A DNA stretch of 64,000 nt. Origin: an uncultured Eubacteriales bacterium. Its GTDB lineage: Bacteria; Bacillota; Clostridia; Lachnospirales; Lachnospiraceae. The stretch is taken from contig ONHA01000013.1 of assembly GCA_900317515.1 (NCBI GenBank), forward strand, positions 1 through 64,000, written 5' to 3'. This document shows positions 33,787 to 43,524 of the stretch, in pieces. The notes under the pieces were generated by a model that saw nothing but the letters and a program-made list of their open reading frames with translations, ran no database searches and was not told where the DNA came from. How positions within the stretch are numbered: the first letter of the stretch is position 1; every line of letters starts with the position of its first letter. Made by a program: the position numbers and the translations under genes.

Positions 33787-35808
33787 ATGGATTTATCCCG
33801 CATAAAGGAGTTTCTCAATAAAATAAAGCCCTGGGGGATGTGCATCATCCTTCCGGGCTATTTTCTCTATGCGGAGATCGTGCTCGCGCTTCTCGGAGGC
33901 AGCGGGTTTCCGAATCCGCTCTTCTGCTTTGCCTTTTCCGCGGCGGGCGGACTCATCGCGGCGGGCATTTTCAGTCTCGTGCCCGAGCGAAAAAATATAA
34001 TCGTGCTCGGAGGCCTCCTTGCGGTCACCGCGCTGCTCTTCTCGGTGGAGGCGATCGTGCGGAGCGTCTTCCGCACCTACATGGAGCCCTTCCGCCTGCT
34101 CTCGGGCGCGTCCGGCGTAGCGAGCGGCTACGGCTCCGAGCTTACGCGGAGCATTTTCTTCGGGCTTCCCAAGGCGGCGCTTTTCATCGCGCCGGCGGCG
34201 GGCATCATATACCTTGTGAGAAAGCAGCAGTTTTACGCGGGCCGGCGGACCGCGGGCTGCGTGCTTGCCGCGGGAGCCGTCATGCTCCTTGTCTTCTCGG
34301 CGGCGGCCGGAAACGGGAGCCTTAAGACGGTGTACAGGGCGAGGTTTTCATTTGCAAGAACAACGGAGACCTTCGGGCTCCTGACCTCCTCGAGGCTCTA
34401 TCTCACCCATGCGGTGATCAGGGATTCGGGCGGCTCCTTTGCCGCGGAGACCGTGAACGCCGCGCCGCAGGCGGAGCCGGAACCGGAGGCTTCGGAGGAG
34501 GAGGCTCCTTCCGAGGAGATCGTCTACGGGAAGAATAAAATGAACGTCGATTTCGGCCAGGCGCTGGCCTACGAGCCGTCCACGGCCGTGACGGAGTATA
34601 TTCTCGGGAGGACGCCGTCGTCTCAGAATGCGTACACGGGCATTTTCAAGGGCAAGAATCTCATCCTCATCGCGGCGGAGTCCTACGCGGACGCGTTCAT
34701 CCGGGAGGATGTGACGCCGACGCTGTGGCGGCTTACGCACAACGGGTTTTATTTTTCGGATTACTACCAGCCGGAGTGGGGCGGCTCGACGACGACCGGC
34801 GAGATGTCCTTCCTGACCGGGCTCGCGCCGCTGTGGGGGAACGATTCCATGGTGATGACGGCCGGCCACCGGATGTATTTTACGATGGGGAACCAGCTCA
34901 AGGCGCAGGGTTATAACAGCTGGGCCTTCCACAACGGGGCCTACGACTACTACAGCCGGCAGCTGACCCACCAGAACCTCGGCTATAATGAGTGGATCGC
35001 CAACGAGACCGGCATGACCGACCTCTGCGGCCACTCCTACCCGTCCGATACGGAGATGATCATGAACACGGTCGGGCTCTTTATCGACGCCCAGCCCTTC
35101 TCGGTCTACTACATGACGGGCAGCGGCCACGCGCCCTACAAATGGGACAAATATGTGGTGCAGCGCTATTACGACGAGGTGAAGGCAGCCTACGGCGACA
35201 CGTATGAGGAGAAGACGCTCTACTATATCTGCACCCAGATGGAGCTCGAGCACGCGCTGACCGATCTTGTGAACCGCCTTGAGGAGGCGGGGATCGCGGA
35301 CGACACGGTCATCGCGCTGGTCGGCGACCACTACCCCTACGGGCTCGGCACCGGCGAGGCCTGGGGAAATGACAAAAACTACATCGAGGACCTCTTAAAG
35401 ACCCCGACGGACCATGTCTGGGAGCGCGATAAGAACGGTCTCATCCTCTGGTCCGGCTGTCTTGAAAATGAACTGAGCGGCATGCGGTGCGAGATCAGCT
35501 CTCCGGTCATGAGCCTCGACGTCGTGCCGACGCTCTCAAACCTCTTCGGGACCGAGTTTGACTCCCGGCTCCTGCCGGGGCGGGATGTCTTTGCGGACAC
35601 CGAGCCGCTGGTCTTCTGGAACACCTTCGAGTGGGTCACGGACCGCGGGAAGTATGACTGGCGGGAGCGGACGTTCTACCCGGCGGAGGGCTTTTCGGAC
35701 GATCCGGAGTATGTGGAGAGCATCAACAACACGGTGGCCAACCGGCTTGAGATGTCGCGGGTGATCGTGGAGACGGATTATTATCGGATGCTGTTTGGGA
35801 ATGAATAA
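33787..35808 (+). CDS. LTA synthase-family sulfatase-fold membrane protein, copy 2
   Basis: This ~673-residue paralogue of the preceding gene keeps five membrane helices, AAESYADAF, GGSTTTGEM and VGDHYPYG. Several stretches are nearly identical to copy 1 (for example NGFYFSDYYQPEWGGSTTTGEM split over both, and YNSWAFHNGAYDYYSRQ). The linker is shorter and Glu-rich rather than Pro-rich. I start it at the ATG at 33787 (MDLSRIKEF), which follows AAGGGG. An upstream in-frame ATG at 33715 would overlap copy 1 by 62 bp. Tandem duplication with divergence of the linker suggests division of labour between initiation and elongation, or different acceptors; this is inference. Confidence 0.9.
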   Translation: MDLSRIKEFLNKIKPWGMCIILPGYFLYAEIVLALLGGSGFPNPLFCFAFSAAGGLIAAGIFSLVPERKNIIVLGGLLAVTALLFSVEAIVRSVFRTYMEPFRLLSGASGVASGYGSELTRSIFFGLPKAALFIAPAAGIIYLVRKQQFYAGRRTAGCVLAAGAVMLLVFSAAAGNGSLKTVYRARFSFARTTETFGLLTSSRLYLTHAVIRDSGGSFAAETVNAAPQAEPEPEASEEEAPSEEIVYGKNKMNVDFGQALAYEPSTAVTEYILGRTPSSQNAYTGIFKGKNLILIAAESYADAFIREDVTPTLWRLTHNGFYFSDYYQPEWGGSTTTGEMSFLTGLAPLWGNDSMVMTAGHRMYFTMGNQLKAQGYNSWAFHNGAYDYYSRQLTHQNLGYNEWIANETGMTDLCGHSYPSDTEMIMNTVGLFIDAQPFSVYYMTGSGHAPYKWDKYVVQRYYDEVKAAYGDTYEEKTLYYICTQMELEHALTDLVNRLEEAGIADDTVIALVGDHYPYGLGTGEAWGNDKNYIEDLLKTPTDHVWERDKNGLILWSGCLENELSGMRCEISSPVMSLDVVPTLSNLFGTEFDSRLLPGRDVFADTEPLVFWNTFEWVTDRGKYDWRERTFYPAEGFSDDPEYVESINNTVANRLEMSRVIVETDYYRMLFGNE

Positions 35809-35858
35809 AAAGATATTTGTATTTACCGATCGGGAGAAATGAAAGGAAGGTGGCAGAT

Positions 35859-36311
35859 ATGAAACTTGCGGAAGCACTGAAGGAACGGGCAGACCTGAAC
35901 ATCAAGATCGAGCAGCTGCGCTCCCGTCTCACGGCCAACGCGCTCGTGCAGGAGGGAGAGAAGCCCGCGGAGGACCCGGGGGAACTCCTTGCGGAGCTTG
36001 ACGGAGCGATCACCCGGCTCGAGGAGCTCATGGCGCGGATCAATCTGACGAATTCCACGATCAAAAAGGACGGAAAGACGATCACGGAGCTGATCGCTCA
36101 CAAGGATGCGCTGAAGGAGAAGGTCTCGGTGTACCGCGACCTCGTCTCGGCGGCGAGCCAGACCGCGCGCCGCGCGATGCGCACGGAGATCCGGATCCTG
36201 AGCGCAGTCAATGTGAGGGAGCTGCAGAAGAAGACGGACGCGCTCTCGAAGGAGCTTCGGGAGACGGACGCAAAGATCCAGGAGCTGAACTGGACGTCGG
36301 AATTATTGTAA
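35859..36311 (+). CDS. DIP1984 family conserved hypothetical protein
   Basis: The 150-residue protein starts MKLAEALKERADLN and continues with a heptad-rich helical region (IKIEQLRSRL, ITRLEELMARINLTN), as in the DIP1984 family. It is soluble, almost entirely helical and probably coiled-coil. The family has no established function that I can state. The ATG at 35859 has GGAAGG upstream and fits the family N-terminus better than a longer in-frame start at 35817. It lies 50 bp after the second LTA-synthase-like gene and may be co-transcribed. Confidence 0.82.
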   Translation: MKLAEALKERADLNIKIEQLRSRLTANALVQEGEKPAEDPGELLAELDGAITRLEELMARINLTNSTIKKDGKTITELIAHKDALKEKVSVYRDLVSAASQTARRAMRTEIRILSAVNVRELQKKTDALSKELRETDAKIQELNWTSELL

Positions 36312-36376
36312 AAAATCAGTGTTAGCAGGCAGGGCGAATGCATCTCCGCGGCTGAGAATGAGTCCGCACCTATGGT

Positions 36377-36412
36377 TGGCCGGAGGGGCACGGCCCGGGG
36401 TTCGAATCCCCG
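36377..36412 (+). other. tRNA-like 3' fragment (variable-arm plus T-arm)
   Basis: At 36396-36412 a CGGGG/CCCCG stem encloses the loop TTCGAAT, a perfect TpsiC arm. Just before it GGCCG/CGGCC flanks an 8-base loop, like the variable arm of a class II tRNA. I cannot pair the following ACAGTAT with any upstream acceptor strand, and no anticodon arm is evident. It is therefore not an intact tRNA. It may be a tRNA remnant, an old attachment site or chance. Confidence 0.4.
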
Positions 36413-36522
36413 ACAGTATCGTAAAGCCCTGATCGCGCACATCCGTATGACGTACCGCTCAAGGCGCACGACCGCGCATTGACTGTCTGTGAGGGAGGGG
36501 AAGGGGATTTTTTAGTGAATGA

Positions 36523-36559
36523 GAGCGGGGCCGGTTTTGAACCGGCCCCGCTCTTTTTT
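36523..36559 (+). terminator. Strong intrinsic terminator
   Basis: A 14-bp stem GAGCGGGGCCGGTT with its complement is followed by TTTTTT, ending plus-strand transcription from the LTA-synthase/DIP1984 unit just before a convergent ABC gene. Confidence 0.85.
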
Positions 36560-36562
36560 GGG

Positions 36563-37639
<1,077 letters not shown>

Positions 37640-37642
37640 TTT

Positions 37643-39352
37643 TTACTCCTCCTTGTACATCTTGCTCGTGCCGAAATATTTGATGACCAGATTCATCAGG
37701 AGCACCGCGCTGTAGGTGATCGCAATCAGGATGGTCGCAAATGCGCAGGCGATGCCGTAGGCACCCTTCTCGGCGAACTCATTGATCTGGACCGTGATCA
37801 GCAGGTACTGCGGGGTGACCAGCAGGATGATCGCGCTGATGGCGGTGATGCTGCGGACAAAGGCTGTGACAAGGCCGCTTAAGAAACTGTCCTTGATCAG
37901 CGGGAGCGTCACGGTCATAAAGACCGTTAAGCTGTCCGCGCCCATGTCGTAGGCGGATTCCTCGATGCTCTTGTCGATCTGGCGAAGGGCGGAAATGCCG
38001 CTTCTGGTGCCGGTCGGCAGGCTTCGCACGATGAAGACGATGATCAGGATCGCGCCCGTGCCGTAGAGACCCTGCAGGAAGCCGGTGCGGAAGACGCCGG
38101 CGGAGAATCCGCGGATGTAGCCGATGCCGAGGACTGTGCCGGGCACGGCCATGGCCAGCATGGAGACCGCCTCGATGAAGCCTTTGGCCTTAAACTTGCG
38201 CTTGACCACCAGGTAGGAGATGATCATGGAGAGCAGGGCCGTGATCGGCGAGGCGATGAGCGAGAGGATAAAGGAGTCCTTGAAAGCCTTGAAGCCCTTG
38301 TATTTTGTGAAGACCTGGCCGAACCATTTGGTTGTCAGATGGAAATCGTAGCCCCAGGTCTTAAACAGGGCCCCGAAGGGGACGCAGATGTACATGAGGA
38401 CGACGAAGAGGGCGAGCAGCGAGCAGAGGATCGTGAGCGGGATCGTGACGCTCCTGTCCTCGATCAGCATCCTCTGGCGGGAAGCCTTGCCGGAGAGGGT
38501 CGCGGTGCTCTTGGCCTCGAGGTAGTACTTCTGCACGATGAACATGAGAAGCGTGATGGTGAGGAGGACGACCGCCATCGCGGAGGCGCCTTCCTTGTCG
38601 TAGGCTCCGGTGATCTGCAGGTAGATGGTCGTCGCCAGTGTGTCGTAGGAGCCGCCGATGATCATCGGGTTCGCGAAGTCGGCGATGGACTCGATGAAGG
38701 TGACGAGAAATGCATTTCCGAGACCCGGCAGAACCAGCGGCAGGGTGACGGTGCGAAAGACCGTCCAGCGGGAAGCGCCCATGTCGCGGGAGGCCTCCTC
38801 GAGGGAGGGGTCTATATTTTTAAGAAGTCCCCGCATCATCATGTAACAGACCGGGAAAAATGTCAGTGTCTGGACGATCGCGATGCCCCAGAATCCGTAG
38901 ACGTTGTTGTCATAGATGTGAAGCAGGAAACGAGTGATGATGCCGGCCTTTCCGAAAAGCATGATCATGGAGAGGGAAAGGACGAAGGGCGGCGAGACGA
39001 CCGGCAGCATGGAGACGACCTTGAAGAGGCCTGCCATGAAGCGGGTTTTGAGCTTTACATAGACTTCCACGTAGGCGAAGAGAAGGCCGATGAGCGCGGA
39101 GGCGATACCGACCAGAAAGCCTACTTTCAAGGTGTTTGTGATTGCCTTCCGGAAGGTGGACATGCCGAGAATCCGCTGAAAAATGGAAAGGCTGACACCT
39201 TCCGGCGTGACAAAGCTGTCGACCAGAAGAATGGCCAGCGGATAGAGGATGAAGAGCGTGAGGAAGGCGATCAGGACACAGATGGTTGTGACCATGATCG
39301 GGTCCGCAAAGAATTTTTTGCGGTCCAGGGCAGCTCCCTGATTTTTAGCCAT
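37643..39352 (-). CDS. ABC importer permease with two fused membrane domains (FbpB-like)
   Basis: The 569-residue protein contains two MetI-like permease halves, each with an EAA loop: EEASRDMGASRWTVFRTVTLPL in the first and EESAYDMGADSLTVFMTVTLPL in the second. About twelve helices are predicted. Duplicated permeases of this size occur in ferric, 2-aminoethylphosphonate and related importers. The gene is separated from the binding-protein gene by 109 bp containing a stable hairpin, and is followed closely by the ATPase gene. Confidence 0.92.
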   Translation of the reverse strand: MAKNQGAALDRKKFFADPIMVTTICVLIAFLTLFILYPLAILLVDSFVTPEGVSLSIFQRILGMSTFRKAITNTLKVGFLVGIASALIGLLFAYVEVYVKLKTRFMAGLFKVVSMLPVVSPPFVLSLSMIMLFGKAGIITRFLLHIYDNNVYGFWGIAIVQTLTFFPVCYMMMRGLLKNIDPSLEEASRDMGASRWTVFRTVTLPLVLPGLGNAFLVTFIESIADFANPMIIGGSYDTLATTIYLQITGAYDKEGASAMAVVLLTITLLMFIVQKYYLEAKSTATLSGKASRQRMLIEDRSVTIPLTILCSLLALFVVLMYICVPFGALFKTWGYDFHLTTKWFGQVFTKYKGFKAFKDSFILSLIASPITALLSMIISYLVVKRKFKAKGFIEAVSMLAMAVPGTVLGIGYIRGFSAGVFRTGFLQGLYGTGAILIIVFIVRSLPTGTRSGISALRQIDKSIEESAYDMGADSLTVFMTVTLPLIKDSFLSGLVTAFVRSITAISAIILLVTPQYLLITVQINEFAEKGAYGIACAFATILIAITYSAVLLMNLVIKYFGTSKMYKEE

Positions 39353-39397
39353 GAGAAGATCCTCCCTGTTATCTGCATTTGCATGAGAATACGAAAA

Positions 39398-39440
39398 TCA
39401 TCCCCCGCCGGGTTTGAGAAATACCCGGCAGGAGATGATG
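39398..39440 (-). terminator. Intra-operonic hairpin between binding protein and permease
   Basis: GCCGGGT/ACCCGGC (39407-39429) is extended by ATCATC/GATGAT outer pairs. The following minus-strand T-run is weak, so partial termination or mRNA stabilisation favouring the binding protein is likely. Confidence 0.6.
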
Positions 39441-39461
39441 GTTTTTAAGGCGTTTTTGTGA

Positions 39462-40607
39462 TTATTCGGTCTTGAAGCGGTCGTCGGCGGCGCTGCCGAG
39501 GGCGGTCATCACTTCTTCGACGTACTTGGTTGTATTTTCCTTGGCATCCTCGAAGTCATATTCCATGACGTTGTCGGGGTCAAGGCCGAAGGATGTGGCG
39601 ATCTCCGGCTGCTTTGCGTTGTCGATGACCAGGAACTGGTAGGAGCCGTTCTGGGCGGCGAGCTCGACGCAGTCCGGGCTCAGCGCATACTCGATCCACA
39701 GCTTGGCTGCGTTCGGGTGCTTGCAGCCCTCGAAGATCGCGGTGGCGCCGATCTCGAAGGACGTGCCGGAGGACGGGATGACCAGGCCGATGTTGCCGTA
39801 GCCGTTGTCCTCGATCTGGGTGATGCCGTCATGCAGGAAGCCGATGCCGATGACGCACTCGCCGGTGCCGACGTTTTTGGACGGGCCGGAGCCGGACTTC
39901 GTGTAGACCTGGATGTTCTTGTCAAGGTCGACCAGGTACTGGATGCCCTCGTCATGGCCGTACTTCTGGATCATGGTGTTGACGACCAGCTTTGCCGTGC
40001 CGGCGGTGTTGTAGTTGGAGAGCCAGATGAGGCCTTTGTATTTCTCATCGAGCAGGTCCTTCCAGTCGGCCGGGGTCTCAAGGCCCATGCGGTCAAGCTC
40101 ATCGGTGTTGACCATGAAGCCGAGGATGCCCTTGTAGATGCCGTACCAGCAGCCGTTGGCGTCGCGGTAGGTATCGCTGATCAGGTGGGAGGCGTTCTTC
40201 GCCTCATAGGGCATGAGCAGGCCTTCGGAGGCCGCGACATTGTAGGGGTCGGTCGTGCCGCCGAACCAGACGTCGCCGGACGGGTTTTTATTTTCCTCTT
40301 CGATCTTGGACTGAACCTCGCCGGTGGAGAGGCGCTGATACTGGACTTCGATGCCGTAGAGCTTCTGGAAGTTCTCGCAGGCTGCTGCAAGGTAGTCTTC
40401 CTCGCAGGAGCCGTAGACGACGAGGGTGCCTTCCGCCTTGGCGGCCTCGACCAGATCATCGGCGGCTTCCGCCGTGCTTCCGGCGGGTGCGGTGCTCTCG
40501 GTCTTCGTGCTCTCGGCAGGCTGTGCGGTGCTCGTGGAGGAGCCTCCGCAGGCCATGAGGCTTGCCGCGATCGCTCCGGTCAGGATAGCTGCAATTAATT
40601 TTTTCAT
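39462..40607 (-). CDS. ABC importer substrate-binding lipoprotein (family 1, FbpA/AepX-like)
   Basis: The 381-residue protein begins with a lipoprotein signal (MKKLIAAILTGAIAASLMAC, lipobox LMAC) and a Ser/Thr/Ala-rich tether. A type 2 periplasmic-binding fold follows (LVVYGSCEEDYLAAACENFQ, GDVWFGGTTDPY, YKGILGFMVN). This resembles the iron(III)/2-aminoethylphosphonate/polyamine binding group. The adjacent tyrosine pair used by FbpA for Fe3+ is not seen, so ferric iron is not supported. AAGGAGG precedes the ATG. The -10/-35 at 40676-40704 would drive it. Confidence 0.9.
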   Translation of the reverse strand: MKKLIAAILTGAIAASLMACGGSSTSTAQPAESTKTESTAPAGSTAEAADDLVEAAKAEGTLVVYGSCEEDYLAAACENFQKLYGIEVQYQRLSTGEVQSKIEEENKNPSGDVWFGGTTDPYNVAASEGLLMPYEAKNASHLISDTYRDANGCWYGIYKGILGFMVNTDELDRMGLETPADWKDLLDEKYKGLIWLSNYNTAGTAKLVVNTMIQKYGHDEGIQYLVDLDKNIQVYTKSGSGPSKNVGTGECVIGIGFLHDGITQIEDNGYGNIGLVIPSSGTSFEIGATAIFEGCKHPNAAKLWIEYALSPDCVELAAQNGSYQFLVIDNAKQPEIATSFGLDPDNVMEYDFEDAKENTTKYVEEVMTALGSAADDRFKTE

Positions 40608-40675
40608 GTTGACCTCCTTCTTTTTGTCTATTGTGCCGAATATACAAGGTTTAAATGCATATCCGTTATGAAAAT

Positions 40676-40704
40676 ATTCTAATACACAGGAGAGAAAAAG
40701 TAAA
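40676..40704 (-). promoter_or_regulatory. Candidate promoter of the ABC importer operon
   Basis: TTTACT and TAGAAT on the minus strand are separated by 17 bp, about 70 bp upstream of the binding-protein start. Confidence 0.5.
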
Positions 40705-40721
40705 GGCCGAAATCTTTCTTA

Positions 40722-41639
40722 TCAGTACTCCGCCTCGATCCGCATGACCTCCCGGTAGAGGTAGTCGTTGACTGGGACGAGGAACCCGTGCTCCGCCGCG
40801 ATCCGGCGGACCGTGCCCGCAAAGAGCTCCACCTCGGAGCGCTTTTTGTTGATCCGGTCCTGGGCCATCGAGGGCATGGAGTCCGGCGCGAGGGAGGCCA
40901 TGAGGTCCACGTAGTCCGAAAGGTCCTTTTCGGTGAGGTGAATGCCCTTGACTTCCGCGGCCAGCTTGGCCTCGCGCATGGCTGCGACCATGAGCGCCCG
41001 CGGAAGGCTTCCAGGCTCCGAGACGCCGCCGTAGCCGACCCCGCAGACCATGCAGACCTGATTTACGCCGACGTTCAGCATGAATTTGCTCCAGATGCGG
41101 CGCATGATGTCCTCCTCGAGCCTGAAAGGAAATGAAATGCTCTCAAAAAATGCAGTCAGCGCACAGAGTTTCTCCCGCATGGCCGGGTCCACGATCCCGA
41201 GGCAGAAGACGCCCGGGTTCTCGAAGGTGACGCTCCGGTCGAAGAAGGCCGCGTCCATCCCCTGGGCGACCGCGTGGATGACCTTGTCCGCCCCGAAGCG
41301 GTCTGCGAGGATCTCCTCGCTCACGACCCCGTTGATGGCGGAGATGATGATCGTCTCATCGCCGACGGCTGGCGCCATGGTGTCGAGGGCCTCTGTGAGG
41401 CCGGTCGCCTTGGTCGAGACGATGATGAGGTCGGCCGGGGCGGCCTCCATCGGGGAGATAATCCGGAAGTCAAAGGGTTCTCCGTTTACCTTGTAGACGG
41501 CGGTTTTATTTTTCTCACAGCGGGCCTCGTCCATTAGAAAGGCGACGTTTTCGCGGCCGATCTTCGACTGGATCTCGCAGCCGAAGAGGGTGCCGAGGGC
41601 GCCCATGCCGATGATGGTGACATTTTTGATGGGTTTCAT
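40722..41639 (-). CDS. panE: 2-dehydropantoate 2-reductase family protein
   Basis: The ~305-residue protein has the N-terminal NAD(P) motif VTIIGMGALGTLFG. The ketopantoate reductase C-terminal domain (KFMLNVGVNQVCMVCG, SMAQDRINKKRSEVELFAGTV) includes the conserved Lys and Asn/Ser/Glu positions. PanE reduces 2-dehydropantoate with NADPH to pantoate for CoA synthesis, but the family includes other 2-oxoacid reductases. No panB or panC is near. I use the ATG at 41639, preceded by GGAGG, instead of an in-frame ATG 33 bases upstream. A terminator separates it from the dehydratase gene upstream. Confidence 0.82.
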   Translation of the reverse strand: MKPIKNVTIIGMGALGTLFGCEIQSKIGRENVAFLMDEARCEKNKTAVYKVNGEPFDFRIISPMEAAPADLIIVSTKATGLTEALDTMAPAVGDETIIISAINGVVSEEILADRFGADKVIHAVAQGMDAAFFDRSVTFENPGVFCLGIVDPAMREKLCALTAFFESISFPFRLEEDIMRRIWSKFMLNVGVNQVCMVCGVGYGGVSEPGSLPRALMVAAMREAKLAAEVKGIHLTEKDLSDYVDLMASLAPDSMPSMAQDRINKKRSEVELFAGTVRRIAAEHGFLVPVNDYLYREVMRIEAEY

Positions 41640-41698
41640 GGTGTACCTCCGTTGGTTGGAAGAGTTTTTCATTTTACAAAGTGTAGCATATCGGGGAC

Positions 41699-41729
41699 AA
41701 AAAGGACAGCCGTAAATCCGGCTGTCCTT
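41699..41729 (-). terminator. Intrinsic terminator of the gntP-dehydratase operon
   Basis: An AAGGACAGCC stem with its complement is followed on the minus strand by TTTTTGTCC, between the dehydratase and panE-like genes. Confidence 0.85.
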
Positions 41730-41737
41730 AAAATCAT

Positions 41738-43498
41738 TTATTCTCCGTCGAAATCGATGTAGGCGCCCTTCATCGGTGAGGCCGCGAGCTCCGAGAAGAG
41801 ACGGAGCACGCCGGTTTTGTACTTGACCGGCTTCGGCTTCCAGGCCTTTCTGCGCTCGGCGAGGATCGCGTCGATCTCCTCGGGCGTCCTGCGCTCGCCT
41901 TTTACGCCGATGATCTCGAGCTTTCTTCCCATCACGTCGAGATTGATGAGGTCGCCTTCCTCCACGAGGGCGATCGGGCCGCCCGCCTGGGCCTCGGGAC
42001 TTACGTGTCCGATGACCGGGCCGGTGGACGCACCGGAGAAGCGGCCGTCGGTGATGAGCGCGATCGAGCGGCCGAGCTCCTTGTCGGAGGAGATCGCCTC
42101 GGAGGTGTAGAACATTTCCGGCATGCCGGAGCCCTTGGGGCCCTCATAGCGGATGAAGACCGCGTCGCCCGGCTGCACCCTGTGGTGGAGGACCGCATCG
42201 ATGCACTCCTCCTCGCTGTCGAAGGGACGGGCGGTCAGGACGGCCTTGAACATCTCCTTCGGGGCGGCGGTGTGCTTGATGACGGCGCCCTCGGGAGCCA
42301 GGTTGCCTTTCAGGATCGCGATGGAACCGTCGGTGCCGATGGCCTTGTCGTAGGGGCGGATGATGTCTTCTTTTGTCAAATGAATACCGCGGGCTGCATT
42401 TGCCTCATCGAGCCATTTCTGGCAGCGCTCGTAGAAGCCGTTTGCCCTGAGCTCCTCAAGGTTCTCGCCGAGCGTTTTGCCGGTGACGGTCATGACGTTA
42501 AGATGAAGGACATCCTTTATCTCCTCCATGATCGCCGGAACGCCGCCTGCATAGTAGAAGAATTCTGCCGGCCAGCGGCCCGCCGGGCGGAGATCAAGCA
42601 GGTAGTGGGCGCCGCGGTGCAGGCGGTCGAAGGTCTCGCCGGTGATTTCAATGCCGTACTCGTGGGCGATCGCCGGGAGATGCAGCAGGCAGTTGGTCGA
42701 GCCGGAGATGGCGGCGTGGACCATGATTGCATTTTCAAAGCTTTCGAGGGTCACGATGTCCTTCGGGCGCATGTTGTCCATGGAAGCAAGCTTTACGGCC
42801 TGCTTGCCGGAGCGGTAAGCGTAGTCGCGAAGGTCCGGGCTGGTCGCCGGCAGAAGGGCAGAACCCGGCAGAGCGAGGCCGAGGGCCTCCGCCATGATCT
42901 GCATCGTGGAGGCGGTGCCGATGAAGGAGCAGGCGCCGCAGCTCGGGCAGGCGTTCTGCTTGGCCCAGGTCAATTTGTCGGCATCGATCTCGCCGCGCTC
43001 ATACTGGGCGGAGTACATGCCGAGCTGCTCCAGAGTGAGGAGCTCGGGGCCGGCCGCCATGGTTCCGCCGCAGACGACGACGGAGGGAATGTTGACGCGG
43101 GCCATGCCGATCAGGTTGCCGGGCATGCCCTTGTCGCAGGAGGCGATGAAGACGCCGGCGTCGAAGGGGGTTGCATTTGCCTGAATTTCAATCATGTTGG
43201 CGATCATCTCGCGGCTTGCGAGCGAGAAATTGATCCCGTCATGGCCCTGCGCTTCGCCGTCGCAGATGTCCGTGCAGTAGTATCTGGCGCCGAAGCCGCC
43301 GGCTTCGAACACACCGCGGCGCGCCTCCTTGACGAGCACATCGAGATGGCCGGAACCCGGATGGCTGTCTCCGAAGGTGCTTTCAATGAAAACCTGCACG
43401 CGGTCCAGGTCTTCCGGCTTCCAGCCGGTGCCGATGCGGAGCGGGTCCACTTCCGGGGATAGTTTGCGGAGCTTCTGACTGATAAGTTCTTTTGACAT
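41738..43498 (-). CDS. IlvD/Edd-family dehydratase (sugar-acid dehydratase favoured over biosynthetic dihydroxy-acid dehydratase)
   Basis: The ~586-residue Fe-S dehydratase shows the cluster cysteines in TDICDGEAQGHDG, ASCDKGMPGN and CPSCGACSFIGTAST, and the C-terminal TDGRFSGASTGPVIGHVSPEA. It removes water from a 2,3-dihydroxy acid to give a 2-oxo-3-deoxy acid. IlvD of branched-chain synthesis usually has about 555 residues and a GGMYTANTM-type segment. The length and FIGTASTM here are closer to pentonate/hexonate dehydratases. Co-transcription with a gluconate-type permease and a GntR regulator supports sugar-acid catabolism. The ATG at 43498 has GAGGTGAT upstream. Confidence 0.85.
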   Translation of the reverse strand: MSKELISQKLRKLSPEVDPLRIGTGWKPEDLDRVQVFIESTFGDSHPGSGHLDVLVKEARRGVFEAGGFGARYYCTDICDGEAQGHDGINFSLASREMIANMIEIQANATPFDAGVFIASCDKGMPGNLIGMARVNIPSVVVCGGTMAAGPELLTLEQLGMYSAQYERGEIDADKLTWAKQNACPSCGACSFIGTASTMQIMAEALGLALPGSALLPATSPDLRDYAYRSGKQAVKLASMDNMRPKDIVTLESFENAIMVHAAISGSTNCLLHLPAIAHEYGIEITGETFDRLHRGAHYLLDLRPAGRWPAEFFYYAGGVPAIMEEIKDVLHLNVMTVTGKTLGENLEELRANGFYERCQKWLDEANAARGIHLTKEDIIRPYDKAIGTDGSIAILKGNLAPEGAVIKHTAAPKEMFKAVLTARPFDSEEECIDAVLHHRVQPGDAVFIRYEGPKGSGMPEMFYTSEAISSDKELGRSIALITDGRFSGASTGPVIGHVSPEAQAGGPIALVEEGDLINLDVMGRKLEIIGVKGERRTPEEIDAILAERRKAWKPKPVKYKTGVLRLFSELAASPMKGAYIDFDGE

Positions 43499-43524
43499 GG
43501 TAATCACCTCTCTTGGAATACATT

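Noticed and set aside
36340..36420. Intact tRNA gene
   Set aside because: Although the T-arm is perfect, no acceptor pairing, D-arm or anticodon arm could be drawn, so it is reported only as a tRNA-like fragment.
39462..40607. Ferric-iron specificity of the ABC binding protein
   Set aside because: Overall type fits FbpA, but the adjacent tyrosine pair used for Fe3+ is not present, and no iron-box is obvious upstream.
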